Part shown: in pieces, positions 22,767 to 33,469 of the stretch
How positions within the stretch are numbered: position 1 is the first letter of the stretch
Layout of the letters: each line of letters begins with the position of its first letter
NCBI GenBank assembly: GCA_002104905.1
Contig: MCFE01000277.1
Coordinates: forward strand, 1 to 64,000
Origin: Basidiobolus meristosporus CBS 931.73
Lineage: Eukaryota > Basidiobolomycota > Basidiobolomycetes > Basidiobolales > Basidiobolaceae
Direction of reading: 5' to 3'
Length of the DNA: 64,000 nucleotides
The notes under the pieces: model-generated
Told to the model about the DNA's origin: nothing
Database searches by the model: none
What the model saw: the letters and a program-made list of their open reading frames with translations, nothing else
Made by a program: the position numbers and the translations under genes

Positions 22767-23500
22767 AGACTTGTTCCGTTGGATAGTGGCACATTGAGCC
22801 ATGAGTGCCAAACAATGCCATAGTGTGCCAGAGAGGCCAATTGAGCCTCAACCTGGCCACAGAGTGTGAAACATAGCTCTGCATCTTCATGAAAAGCAGC
22901 CCTTGTGTTTCACCCATTGCGCAGGAGAAAATCCATTTTTTGACCTTTTTTTTTGGATCAATGTTGTGCAGGATGTATTAGAGCACAAGCAGATTGAAGA
23001 TATGCATCTGGTACTCAATACCCATGGCACTCTGAATCTAGCTCCTGTAGCTTGTATCATGTCACAAAAATGAATGGTACTATGTTGGTCCACTGGTACT
23101 ATCTGGCACTATAAGTGCTTTGTATAGATCTTACTTTAGGGCTAATATTTAAATATAGTGCCAGATAGTACCAGTGGACCAAGATAGTGCCATTCATTTT
23201 TGTGACATGATACAAGCTACAGGAGCTAGATTCAGAGTGCCATGGGTATTGAGTACCAGATGCATATCTTCAGTTCTCCTGTGCTCTTACACATCCTGAG
23301 CTACATTGATCCACAAAAAAAGGTCAAAAAATGGATTTTCTCCTGCGCAATGGGTGAAACACAGGGGCTGCTTTACATGAAGATGCAGAGCTATGTTTCA
23401 CACTCTGTGGCCAAGTATAGGCTCACTTGACCTCTCTGGCACACTATGGCATCATTTGGCACTCATGGCTCAATGTGCCACTATCCAACGGAACAAGTCT
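22767..23500. mobile_element. Palindromic (foldback) MITE of the Harbinger-like family
   Basis: 734 bp whose left arm (22,767-23,112) and right arm (23,154-23,500) are near-perfect reverse complements over about 345 bp, separated by only about 41 bp. Ends AGACTTGTTCCGTTGGATAG and the inverse. AAT flanks both sides (22,764-22,766; 23,501-23,503). The pre-insertion site is known from element D (..TTATATTTGAATGG..). The terminal repeat matches Harbinger-like element 1, whose transposase could have moved it. It encodes no protein; small frames inside are mirror images of each other. Confidence 0.9.
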
Positions 23501-24528
23501 AATAGCTTTTCTGAGTTTGAGGTCATCTGGGACAGGTCTTCTTCTGTCATATGGAAGGAGAGTTCCAAGTTTTCCTCAAGTTCATCCTCCATGTTACTTT
23601 GCTCAAGGGCTTCAATACAGTTGAAGGTTCTTGATGGCTGGTGTCCATTTCTTCTCTGAGGGCAGTACTTTTCAATATGTCCCTGCTGGTGGCAATTGAA
23701 GCAAGGTCCTTTCTTCTCACATTCCTCTGAGGTAGGGTTTGTCTGCATTACATCTATCTCCATTGACACTGATTCTGATTGTCTACTTTCATAGTGATTG
23801 TAACCTCTCTGATTAGTCATTGTGGGCTTCCCAACTCCAAACATAGCTGAGTCATAGTCAATGGCAATCTTGATGGCTTCTTCAATAGTTTGAGGTCTTT
23901 AATAACTCACTTCCTTACAAGTTATTTCTTTCAACCCATCAGTAAAGTATTCAACTTGATCCTGAGGGTTCATTCTTTCAATTTGTCCAAGTAGACATCA
24001 ATATTGATAGATGTACTCTTGAAACACTCCATTCTGTCTGAGTGTCTTCAGCTTCTTCTGAGTAGAGTCTTTTGGTGTGGGGGCGCAACGGCATTCTGAA
24101 TTTCCAACACAAACTCATCCCAGGTAGAGATTGTAGAGCATCCCATCATGGTGGCTGACCTGATCTTGTTGTGGTACCACTGTAAAGCTGCATCTAGCAG
24201 GTAAGAGGCTCCATAATTTAACTTGCTTTCTGGAGCAATTCCCTTAGCCTTGAAAGCTTCTTCAATCTGGAAGAGCCAAGTTCCCAGGTATTCATTGACT
24301 CTACCATGGTACCAGTTGACATTCACACTAAAGTTGCTCTTGACAGGGCTTTGCTGGCTTTGGGCCATGGTAGTCATTCCTTTTTGCTGCTAGCTAAGGA
24401 TCTGGAGTAACTGTTGCTGTTGGGCCAGGATTTGCTGCATAGCATTCTTCCATTCTTGATTTTTGGACATCTTGAGGGAGGCTTCTTCTTTGTTGAGGAG
24501 GGAGGTTTCTGGTTATTGCTGCTACCAT

Positions 24529-24898
24529 TGTTACAAGACCTGTTGTAAGAGTTGTAGAGGAAATAGGGGGTTTAGCTAGTATTGTATTAACTAAAGCTTG
24601 AACTGATTTTTACAGAGGTTCCAGCAACTGCTTATTTACATTTTGTCAGATCAATTGCTGACTAATTGTATTGCCTAATGTAGGCTGTGGCTGATGATTT
24701 GTTTAATTGCATCATCAATACCCAATAAGATCCTACTTAATATTTCTATTTCTGTCTGATAAGGATCTGCTGATTCATTTGCTGACTAATGCTACTGATT
24801 TGAAAGATAATACTGACATACAGATAGGCTAAACATATAACTAGTTGATATAACTAAAAATTAATCTAACTTAAACAATCATGCGGTATATCATAACA
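24529..24898 (-). repeat. 5' LTR of gypsy element C
   Basis: 370 bp, on + TGTTACAAGACC.. to ..TATCATAACA. The primer-binding site in reverse (GTTATTGCTGCTACCA) lies just to the left. Confidence 0.9.
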
Positions 24899-25072
24899 AA
24901 GGCACTTCATGTGTGTCAACATAGTCAGTTCACCAATAGATACTTGCTGATGTTCTGGTGTTGTGGCACATGCAGGGGCAACTTGATGTGCTGGCATGGC
25001 CCTTTGCTGAGTTCAATGTGACACTGCTTTTTGACACAACTTGGCCTGCTCCAATGTATTTTTATCTAAATG

Positions 25073-25383
25073 TATTATGATCTGCCTCTTGAATGTTTAA
25101 GTTAGATCAGTTTTTAGTCAAATCAATTAGTTATATGTTTTGCTTATCAGTATATCAGTATTATCTATCAAATCAATAGCATTAGTCGGCAAATGATTCA
25201 GCAGATCCTTATGAGTCATCAGCCACAGCCTAAATCAGGAAATACAGTTAGTCAGCAATTGATCTGGCAAAATGTACATAAGGAGCTACTGGAACCTCAA
25301 TAGAAATCGGTTCAAGTTTTAGTGAATACAATACTAGCAAAACTCCCTACTCCTCTACAACTCTTATACCAGGACTTGTAACA
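25073..25383 (+). repeat. 5' LTR of gypsy element D
   Basis: 311 bp, 59 bp shorter than its 3' partner. The missing segment lies between GCAGATCCTTAT and GAGTCATCAGCCACAGCC. The first bases read TATTATGA instead of TGTTATGA (G to A at the second position). TGTACATAAGGAGC stands where other copies have TGTATATAAGGAGC. Confidence 0.9.
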
Positions 25384-25384
25384 T

Positions 25385-25401
25385 TGGTAGCAGCAATAAC
25401 C
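25385..25401 (+). other. Primer-binding site of gypsy element D
   Basis: TGGTAGCAGCAATAACC, one base after the LTR. TGGTAGC is complementary to the initiator-Met tRNA 3' end; the following bases match only in part. Confidence 0.55.
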
Positions 25402-25441
25402 AGAAACATCCCTCCTAAAGAAAGATGAAGCCTCCCTCAAG

Positions 25442-28400
25442 ATGTCCAAAAATCAAGAATGGAAGAATGCTATGCAGCAAATCCTGGCCCAACAGCAACA
25501 GTTACTCCAGATCCTTAGCTAGCAGCAAAGAGGAATGACTACCATGGCTCAGAGCCAGCAAAACCCTGTCAAGCACAACTTTAATGTGAAGGTCAACTGG
25601 TACCATGGTAGAGTCAAAGAATACCTGGGAACTTGGCTCTTCCAGATTGAAGAAGCTTTCAAGGCTAAGGGAATTGCTCCAGAAAGCAAGTTAAATTATG
25701 GAGCCTCTTACCTGCTAGATGCAGCTTTACAGTGGTACCACAACAAGATCAGGTCAGCCACCATGATGGGATGCTCTACAATCTCTACCTGGGATGTGTT
25801 TGTGTTGGAAATTCAGAATTCCTTTGAACCCCCACACCAACAGACACTACTAAGAAAAAAGCTGAAGACACTCAGACAGAATGGAATGGTCCAAGAGTAC
25901 ATCAATGAATATAGATGTCTACTTGGTCAAGTTGAAAGAATGGACCCCCTGGATCAAGTTGAATACTTCATTGATGGGTTGAAAGAAATAACTTGTAAGG
26001 AAGTGAGTTATTAAAGACCTCAGACTATTGAAGAAGCCATCAAGATTGCCATTGACTATGACTCAGCTATGTTTGGAGTTGGGAAGCCCACAATGACTAA
26101 TCAGAGAGGTTACAATCACTATGAAAGTAGACAATCAGAATCAGTGTCAATGGAAATAGATGCTATGCAGACAAACCCTACCTCAGAGGAATGTGAGAAG
26201 AAAGGACTTTGCTTCAATTGCCACCAGCAGGGACATATTGAAAAGTACTGCCCTCAGAGAAGAAATGGACACCAGCCATCAAGAACCTGCAACTATATTG
26301 AAGCCCTTGATCATAGTAACATGGAGGATGAACTTGAGGAAGACTTAGAACTCACCTTCCATATGACAAAAGAATACCTATCCCAGATGACCTGAAACTT
26401 AGGAAAGCTATTATATTTGAATGGAGTAATCATTGGAGTACCTGTCAAGATCATGATTGACTCAGGAGCATTGCATGAGCTCATTTCAGGGCAATTGCTT
26501 TGGAAGCTGGAATCAACTTGGAACCCACAAAATCAACTTCAGTCTCAACAGCTGATGGGAAACTCTCACAAAATCAACCATATTACTCAGCCAGTAAGAA
26601 TGAAGATCAATGACTATGAAGAAGATCTACAGGCCTATATGCTTAGGAACTGCAAGTTTGACCTTTTACCTGGGAAAACCTGGCTAGTTTGTTGGAGTCC
26701 ACCAATTGACTAGAGAACCCATGCTACTCAGATCCAGAGGGACAACAAGACCTATGAACTATTACTTGACAGACTGGATTTCAACTTGGTCAACTCCAGT
26801 GTGTGTGAAACAAGTGAGCTTAGTAATACACAGTTATGTAGAGCACTAAGATAAGGCACTCAGATGTTCCTCATGGCAGTATTACAGGAGGATTCCTCTA
26901 CTCCAGTCCCCCACAAGGTCAAGACTCTTTTGAAGGAATATTCAGATATATTTCCAGATGAGTTGTAAGCCTATTGCCAGTCAGAGATGTAGATCATGCC
27001 ATGGAAAGAGAGGATAGCCTGCCAGTGAGTAAGACACTTTACAGAATGAGTCCATTGGAGTTGCAAGTGATGAAGAGACAAATAGATCAGTTATTGGAGC
27101 AAGCTTATATCAGATCCAGCAAGTCACATTGGGGAGCACCAGCACGTTTTGTGAAGACGAAGGATGGAACACTTAGGATGTGCATTGACTACAGAGCCCT
27201 CAACTCAGTTTCCGTGAAGAATGAGTATACCATACCTTAGAGTGATGAGCTTTTGGACCAACTCAATGGAGCCACCATTTTCAGCAGGATTGACCTCATG
27301 TCAGGATACAACCAGATTAGGGTGAAGCCAGAAGCCATCCCTAAGACAGCATTCAGGACCAGATATGGACATTACGTGTACTTAGTCATGAGTTTTGGGC
27401 TCACAAATGCCCCTGCAACATTCATGACCCTGATGCAGACTGTCTTCCAGGAGTACTTAGACAAGTTTGTGATAATCTACCAAGATGATATATTGATACA
27501 CAACAAGACAAAAGAGGATCACATGATGCACATTGAAAAGGTCTTGATGAGGCTAAGAGAGAACAAGCTTTATGGCAAGCTACACAAGTATGAATTCTTC
27601 AAGGAACATGTTGAATATTTGGGACACATAGTGATTAGCACAAGAGTAACCTTTGACCCAAAGTAGGTTGAAGTTATCAAGAATCTGAAGCAGCACCATA
27701 AAATATAAGAGCTTAGATCCTTCCTTGGAATGGTTTCCTATAATTGGAGATTTGTCAAGTCCTTAGCAAGTATTGCAGCCCATTTAACTGATATCCTCAA
27801 GAAAGACAATACCTACAAGTGGAATCTATCTTGTGAGACTGCCTTCCTGATACTCAAGAATGAACTTGCTAAGCTACCAAGCTCAAGAATAACTGACTTC
27901 CAAAAAAAGCTTACTCTGTGCACAGATGCTTCAGACTATGCAATTGGTGGAGTGCTGAGCCAAGAACACCAGGGAAAGGACTACTCAGTTGCCTTTGAAT
28001 CCAAGAAACTGAACTCCACAGAGCAAAACTGTCCAGTGAATGAGAAGGAGATGCTTGCTATAATACACTGTTTGAAGAAATGGAGATGCTATATTGAAGG
28101 AATCAAATGCACTGCAAAGACTGATCATGACTCCCTCAAGTATATATTTGCTCAGAAGGAACTCTCTAGAAGAATGACAAGATAGAGTGAATACCTTCAG
28201 CAATTTGATTTGGAGATTCTCTACTGCCCTGGAAAATACAACATGGTTGCTGATGCCTTATCAAGATTAGAACATGTTGCACAACTCAACTTGGTGCATG
28301 AATCAGATTGCCCTAGCCTATTACCAAAGTACTTGGAGGACCATGTCATTCCTGATGAGGTGGATGAAGATATCAAGAAGATAATCCAGAATGAAGCCAG

Positions 28401-29532
28401 CAAATTTGTAGTACAGGATGAAACACTCTACCAAATTGTTGATGGAAGCCCTATTGCCTATTTCCCTTATGTAGCTTGCCTGGATTTAATATATAAGCTA
28501 CACAATGGATATGGACATCTTGGAATTGAAGGAACCTATAGCCTTGTGAAAGCCAGAGCATGGTGGCCCAGAATGAAACATGACATTGAGAAGCTAGTGA
28601 AAACATGCCCAAATTGCCAAATCAACCAAGGCCAACCACAGAGAATTACTGAACTCTTTCCCTTGAAGCCAATAAGACCATTTGAAAGATGAGGAATTGA
28701 TTTTGTTGGAAGACTGCCAACTACCAGGAAATGCAACTGTTGGATCTTAATAGCAATTTACCATGCTACTAAATGGCTAGTGGCTAAAGTTGTACCTATA
28801 GCCAGTGTACAAGAAGTTGCAAGTGTCATCTATCATGAGATCCTTATGAAGTTTGGATGCCCTGTAGAGATTCTATCCAATAGAGGTGCAAACTTCATGG
28901 CAAAGTCATTGGAAGCTTACGTGGAAATGCAAGAGATCAAACACTTCAAAACCTTGGTATATCACCCCAGAAGTAATGGAGTCACTGAACGGTTTAATGG
29001 ATTGTTTGGAAAAATGCTTATCAAGTATGCAAATGGAGTAGTCAATAGATGGGATGAGTATATAGACCAAGGACTCATTGCATGCAGAGCTAGAGTACAC
29101 GACATCACCCAACAATTGCCATTTTACCTAGTGTATGGATGTGAACCAAGGATTCCAGGAGATCTCACACAACCAAAGCTTACAGACACCTTAGAAGATG
29201 AGCTCAGTCAGCCAAGTAGACACTGGCAGCTGAAACAAAGATGTCAAGGGGCACAGAACAAAGCATCTCAAAGTGCAGAAAAGATGAAGCAGAGATTTGA
29301 CAAGACTATAGCACCAGAAGCATTGACAGATGGGAATTTTGTATTGCTAAGAAACAACACTTGGGAGAAGTTTGAGCCACAATGGACAGGACCATTCAAG
29401 ATCATCAGAGAATGTCCATTTGCAACTTATCAACCAGTGGACAAACAAGGCAATATCCATGAAGACTTGGTACATAGGGACAGACTCATGCTTGCAAGAC
29501 TTGCTGATAATACTGAACCATCAAGATATTGA
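25442..29532 (+). pseudogene. gag-pol of gypsy element D
   Basis: Probable start at ATG 25,442 (MSKNQEWKNAMQQILAQQQ). Domains in order: gag capsid to 26,014; CCHC knuckle CFNCHQQGHIEKYC (26,210-26,251); aspartic protease IMIDSGALHE (about 26,450); RT 26,974-27,666 with FRTRYGHYVYLVMSFGLTNA and YQDD where related copies have YLDD; RNase H 27,730-28,185 (LCTDASDYAIGGVLSQE); integrase zinc region HLGIEGTYSL..CPNCQINQG (28,510-28,630); integrase core with YHPRSNGVTERFNGLFGKML (catalytic Glu kept); C-terminal GPFKIIRECPFATYQPVDKQ; end at 29,532. About eight stops or frame changes, many consistent with G-to-A or C-to-T change (for example CAG or TGG to TAG). Confidence 0.9.
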
Positions 29533-29569
29533 TATCACAAGGAAAGAGATTCAGGAGAACCCTCTCAAC

Positions 29570-29584
29570 TTTAGTAAGGGAGAA
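29570..29584 (+). other. Polypurine tract of gypsy element D
   Basis: TTAGTAAGGGAGAA immediately upstream of the 3' LTR, as expected for plus-strand priming. The equivalent tract in C (minus) reads AGTAGGGGAGAA. Confidence 0.6.
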
Positions 29585-29954
29585 AGTTATGATCTGCCGC
29601 TTGAATGTTTAAGTTAGATTGGTTTTTAGTCATATCAATCAGTTATATGTTTAGCTTATCAGTATATCAGTGTTATCTATCAAATCAATAGCATTAGTCT
29701 GCAAATGATTCAGCAGATCCTTATCAGACAGAAATAGATATATTAAACAGGATCTTATTGGGTGATGATGATGTAATCAAATGAGTCATCAGCCACAGCC
29801 TACATTAGGAAATAAAATTAGTCAGCAATTGATCTGGCAAAATGTATATAAGGGGCTGCTGGAACCTCAATAAAAATCAGCTCATGCTTTAGTGAATACA
29901 ATACTAGCTAAACTCCCTATTTCCTCTACAACTCTTATACCAAGACTTGTAACA
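29585..29954 (+). repeat. 3' LTR of gypsy element D
   Basis: 370 bp ending CTTGTAACA. The first base is changed (AGTTATG for TGTTATG). It has TGTATATAAGGGGC and CAATAAAAATCAG in the promoter/polyadenylation region. Confidence 0.9.
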
Positions 29955-30216
29955 AATGAGCAGTTTGGCATATTCTGGTGGTTTTGCTCTGAGGCATTTG
30001 TGTTGAATCAATGCAGGGTGCTCTTGCAAAGAGTGTTGGCATTGTTTGAACTGATGTGCACCAGTGCGCTGAAGTTGTAAAGGATGGTAAGGGACCCAGC
30101 AAGGCATGCTGGCACAATCTAGATGCTGTTGCTGGTGACCTCTATTCCTCCTCTTGAAGCTCACCCTCTGATTCTTCAAGGTATTTACCTACCCTCTGTC
30201 TGATATGTTTGAACTG

Positions 30217-30860
30217 TTACCTTGATGAGTCCTGCATATATTGCTCTTGGAAGCAACTTGGCTCTACTAATATGTCACGTTGTGCATTAGTCATTTGAGG
30301 CAAAAACTCACTCAAAATCTCATTTGTTCCCAAAATTGAGACACAAATGGACGCATCCAGCCTGTACTGTGCAAATTTTGCGCAAAATTGTTTCAATGTA
30401 GCTTCCTCAGCAAATCCCCTCACTCTCAGCTCATTCTTGACTTCAATACTTGTCTTGTTAAATATCTTTTTACATACATCCACTGGCATCTTGATGCAGA
30501 ACTCCTGCCACAGCTTTCTACTCAGGTTCATCCATCTCTGTTGACACTCTGAGGAATCTAGTTCAGCTAGATTAATGAGTAGTGCCCAAATAACTGTACA
30601 AAGACTCATCATAGACACTTGGGCAATACAAAAATCATTTGTCACAAACTTGAATGGATCCAACATTGACTTCTCTAGTCTGGTCTACACTTGTGAGCTG
30701 GGGGATGGGTATTATCTGGGTTCTACTAATGATGAGCTCAGAATTGGAATAGGGACCATAGTGACAGATTTGGATACTTATACAGTAGTGCAATGGCATC
30801 AACCTGGTCTTACATAAAATATATGTGAAAACTAATGTGATTATTGAATTATCCATTAAT
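30217..30860 (-). pseudogene. Second ORF of Harbinger-like element 2
   Basis: A 149-aa open frame from 30,666 to 30,217 contains RWMNLSRKLWQEFCIKMP and CKKIFNKTSIEVKNELRVRG and ends QEQYMQDSSR. The portion upstream (30,856-30,667) is in another frame. It aligns with 7,358-7,920. Conservation of this protein between two copies supports a real, functional gene in the ancestor, transcribed away from the transposase. No Myb signature is obvious; a DNA-binding partner role is inference from the superfamily. Confidence 0.55.
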
Positions 30861-31099
30861 TATGCATGAGGCATGTTGGATTGCATTGACATGGATTAGA
30901 TCACATCAATTTTCAATTTCCTATGTGATTATAGACTTGTAAGTAAAGCATCAATAAAAATACCAAGTCATTGTTTGAGAATGATTTGCGCAACATAATG
31001 ATGGGATGCATGTCATTCATGGAAATTTGATCATAATGCATGGAAAATCAAATAAATAAAGCTGATTGCGCCAAACTGATTTGAATCACCTTAGCTCAC

Positions 31100-32016
31100 T
31101 TGTCTACCAATCTTGATATGACTCACTCATCTGAACAGTCTTTTCTCATCAATCCCATTGCTACCACTGGATTTTGTTTTGACACACTGGAGGAGATCTA
31201 TACCCAGCACTGTGGAATATCTACTCCAATCTGCTCAGGAAGATCCCTTGTTATGCGTCTCTACTATTACAAGAACTATTGCTGTATAAGGTTTCATCCC
31301 ACCATCCATGGCAACAAACATCCTAGAAGCTCTCATTCCCAGCTGACAGTAATGGAGAACCACCTTGCAGAGAGTATGAATAATTTAGAGCAAGCTTGGA
31401 ATACTAGGTTCAGTAGCTCCAATATACTTCCATATCCCAGGGTGTTCAGCAACAAATTCCATATCAGGAGTATTTTGGATACCTTCCCAGGCAGGACTAA
31501 CAGACCTTCTAAAGGGCAGAGGTACTTTTATTTGGGCAAGTACAAGGCACACTGTGTGAAGTTTCAAGCACTGTCTGACACTGAGGGTAACATCATCTGG
31601 TTTAGTGTGCCATTTGCTGGAAGTAGGCATGACAAAGCACTCTGGGTAGAGAATCATCCAGAATTCAGTAGAGGGGAGAAATTTATGGCTGGCATAGCAT
31701 GTATAGGAGAGGATTGTCAGAGGTTAGGATGATTACAGCTTATAGGAAGCCAAGGGATGGTGTGCTTAGCAGGAAGCAGAAGCTCTACAGTGAGATATTT
31801 AATCATTTCAGAGTGAGGGTAGAGCATATATTTGGATATCTGAAGAGAATCAGCATATTGGCAGGTAAATACAGAGGAAATTCATATATAGTAGAAAACA
31901 GCAGAACAGGTCAAATAGTTAAGATACTTATCAATGCACAGTATATTCATACAAGGAGACATCAACTGAGAGAAATGTGTCTGGAGCATTATGGTAAGAT
32001 CATAGTGCCAGATTGA
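31100..32016 (+). pseudogene. Harbinger-like DDE transposase, one frameshift
   Basis: Two overlapping frames (31,100-31,732 and 31,699-32,016) together cover the transposase. First Asp: LDTFPGRTNRPSKGQRY; second Asp: FAGSRHDKALWVENHPEF; Glu: RVRVEHIFGYLKR. Against element 1 it lacks one T near 31,730 (GGATGATTAC versus GAATGTATTAC), which causes the only evident frame break. It is the better of the two copies over its N-terminal half, where element 1 is frameshifted. Confidence 0.8.
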
Positions 32017-32070
32017 TCCAGCACTATAAACAGGTTGGCATTATGTGGCACTATCCAACAGAACAGATCT

Positions 32071-32180
32071 GCTCCTTTCTCTACCTGGGATATTGATTAC
32101 TCTACATGTTTAATCTGCTTATCCTTTTTCTGGACTATTTCCTGATTTCTCTGGCCCATTGCATCTATTCTATCAGCCAC
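32071..32180 (-). pseudogene. Plavaka accessory ORF fragment
   Basis: Reading from 32,180 down: GAVADRIDAMGQRNQE, then QIKHVEQSISQVEK, parallel to 11,816-11,690 (VADRMDPLTSRSQK, IKGVEQSISLVEK). The Harbinger-like element 2 ends exactly where this begins, so that element probably inserted into the accessory gene. Confidence 0.5.
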
Positions 32181-32369
32181 TGCACCTTGTGAGTACTAAA
32201 TGCAGCACCCACTCTTTGCCCAAGAGTTCTCCCCAGAGTCCTACCCATAGTCCCCTAGTTTTCTCCCTATGATTCCCCCACATGCCCTCCCTTGTATCCC
32301 TGCCCTTATCTAGCTAGAACACTTATCATAATCAGAAAGTGTTCACACCCCTATTTTAAAACACATTGT

Positions 32370-33110
32370 GTATTATCTAAGCCCCCAAGTGATATATATA
32401 TCTACCCAATTGAACCAAGTGAAGGGATAAGAGCATTTTGGACAATCCATTAGTGAGCCTTCTTCATCAGAGCTAGCACTCTGTGTGCCATATTCAGAAA
32501 GCTGAGGTGAGCCTAAAGGTGTCACAAACTCACCGGACTTGGATTGGGCAAGGTTACAAAGATGGACAGGTGCCAATATAGAAGTATCATCTGGCTGGCA
32601 AGAAAATGCTGGTACAGTAGTGACTGATGAATGGTCAAATATGACTTGCATGGTAAAACACTTGCCATGATCCTTGTGATACTTCTTATGCTGTCTGTGT
32701 GCTTCATGGCAGAGAGGCTTGCTACAATAGCCACATGGTCTTTTTTCTCTACTCTTATGGTGTTGAATTAAAATAGTATTGTCAATAGGGCAAACAGTTT
32801 GACCTTCACCAACTTAATGCTACAATAACACTTTTTGGTCAATATTCATGTTAGACTAAGACAGTCTTGTATTTGAGACATTGCACCCACATGAATGTAA
32901 GATTAAATGATGACCTGCCTGAGTAAGCATTATAAATAAAGTTTTGGCACCACATACACATGTACATGAAACATTATTTCCCCTTTGGTCTGACTTACTT
33001 CCATATATATGCTGCCAGAATATAAGATAGAGCTGTCTGGTTCTCAACTAAACCCCACAATTGATAGCAACAGAAGATCAGTTGGACAATAGCTTACTTT
33101 GACATTCAGT
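32370..33110 (-). pseudogene. Plavaka-like element: promoter region and transposase N-terminus
   Basis: On the minus strand, 33,110-32,800 matches 33,530-33,840 (non-coding leader with GCATATATATGGAAGTAAGT), followed from about 32,770 by a coding region: RPCGYCSKPLCHEAHRQH with a possible zinc-binding Cys/His cluster, then MQVIFDHSSVTTVPAFSC and an acidic/serine linker (EFVTPLGSPQLSEYGTQSAS). The same protein occurs at 33,880-34,490 (+) and 41,210-40,800 (-). Confidence 0.6.
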
Positions 33111-33119
33111 GCCACAAGT

Positions 33120-33430
33120 GGGGCTACATTCAAAAAAGACCATGTTAACAGTATGCCCACTAAAGGTAACAATGTGGACTCCTCAGGCTGTCAGTCAAGT
33201 AGGCAATTGAGAACCTCTGAAGAGTCACCTGCTGACCATTATGCTCAGGTGGATGAGAATGTAGCAAATGCAGTACCCTCAGTTGCAGACCAGCAAGCAA
33301 CCAACATAACATCACTACCACCAATATTAGCCAGCAAGCTGTTGGTTCATACCAAAGAATTAATGAAGCAATTGGGTGCAGTGGCTGATGGGATATATGC
33401 AACGGTAGCCTTAAACAGGACTAGCTGTAG
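33120..33430 (+). pseudogene. Plavaka accessory ORF fragment
   Basis: An open frame of about 110 codons containing ADHYAQVDENVANAVPSVAD and PPILASKLLVHTKELMKQLG. The minus strand at 12,030-11,860 has ADHIAEADENVAEAEPSVED and PPPVLARM, so the two are the same protein. Here it runs divergently from the leader at 32,850-33,110, as it does at 12,031. Confidence 0.5.
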
Positions 33431-33469
33431 GCTGCAGTTATTAGTCTTGATAAGAGAGTTATAGAGAAA

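Larger units (their letters stand above)
19344..24480 (-). pseudogene. gag-pol remnant of gypsy element C
   Basis: gag 24,377-24,048 (MTTMAQSQQSPVKSNFSVN) and 23,844-23,501 with knuckle CFNCHQQGHIEKYC; protease/linker 22,577-22,299; RT 21,857-21,462 with intact YLDDIFIHSK; end of RT/connection 21,449-21,301; RNase H 20,950-20,560 (SKKLNSAENNYAVHEKEML); integrase zinc region (HNGYGHLGIEGTYCLV) near 20,400; integrase core and C-terminus 20,147-19,311, including YHPRTNEVTAQFNGLFGKM, where the usual TERFNG Glu is changed to TAQFNG. Loss of that catalytic Glu means integrase would be inactive even without the stops. Confidence 0.85.
18980..24898 (-). mobile_element. Ty3/gypsy retrotransposon C (degenerate, two insertions)
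   Basis: LTRs at 24,529-24,898 (5') and 18,980-19,343 (3') on the minus strand, with gag, protease, RT, RNase H and integrase between. It carries two later insertions: a solo LTR in RT/RNase H (20,954-21,300) and a palindromic MITE in the gag/protease region (22,767-23,500). Confidence 0.9.
25073..29954 (+). mobile_element. Ty3/gypsy retrotransposon D (most complete copy)
   Basis: 5' LTR 25,073-25,383, primer-binding site 25,385-25,401, gag-pol 25,442-29,532, polypurine tract and 3' LTR 29,585-29,954. AATG precedes the 5' LTR (25,069-25,072) and follows the 3' LTR (29,955-29,958), a 4-bp (possibly 5-bp AAATG) target duplication. Stops and small lesions in gag, RT and integrase make it non-autonomous. 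Confidence 0.9.
29955..32070 (+). mobile_element. PIF/Harbinger-like DNA transposon 2 (left end lost)
   Basis: It has the same gene layout as element 1: a minus-strand ORF (30,217-30,860) and a plus-strand transposase (31,100-32,016), and ends at 32,070 in CTATCCAACAGAACAGATCT, a decayed version of the shared terminal repeat. The left end is not recognisable; gypsy D sits immediately to the left and may have inserted into it (the sequence at 24,899-25,072 would then be the other flank). Confidence 0.65.

Noticed and set aside
22887..23430. Two open frames of about 65 codons inside the MITE (22,887-23,093 minus and 23,242-23,430 plus)
   Set aside because: They are mirror images produced by the palindrome and have no coding signature.
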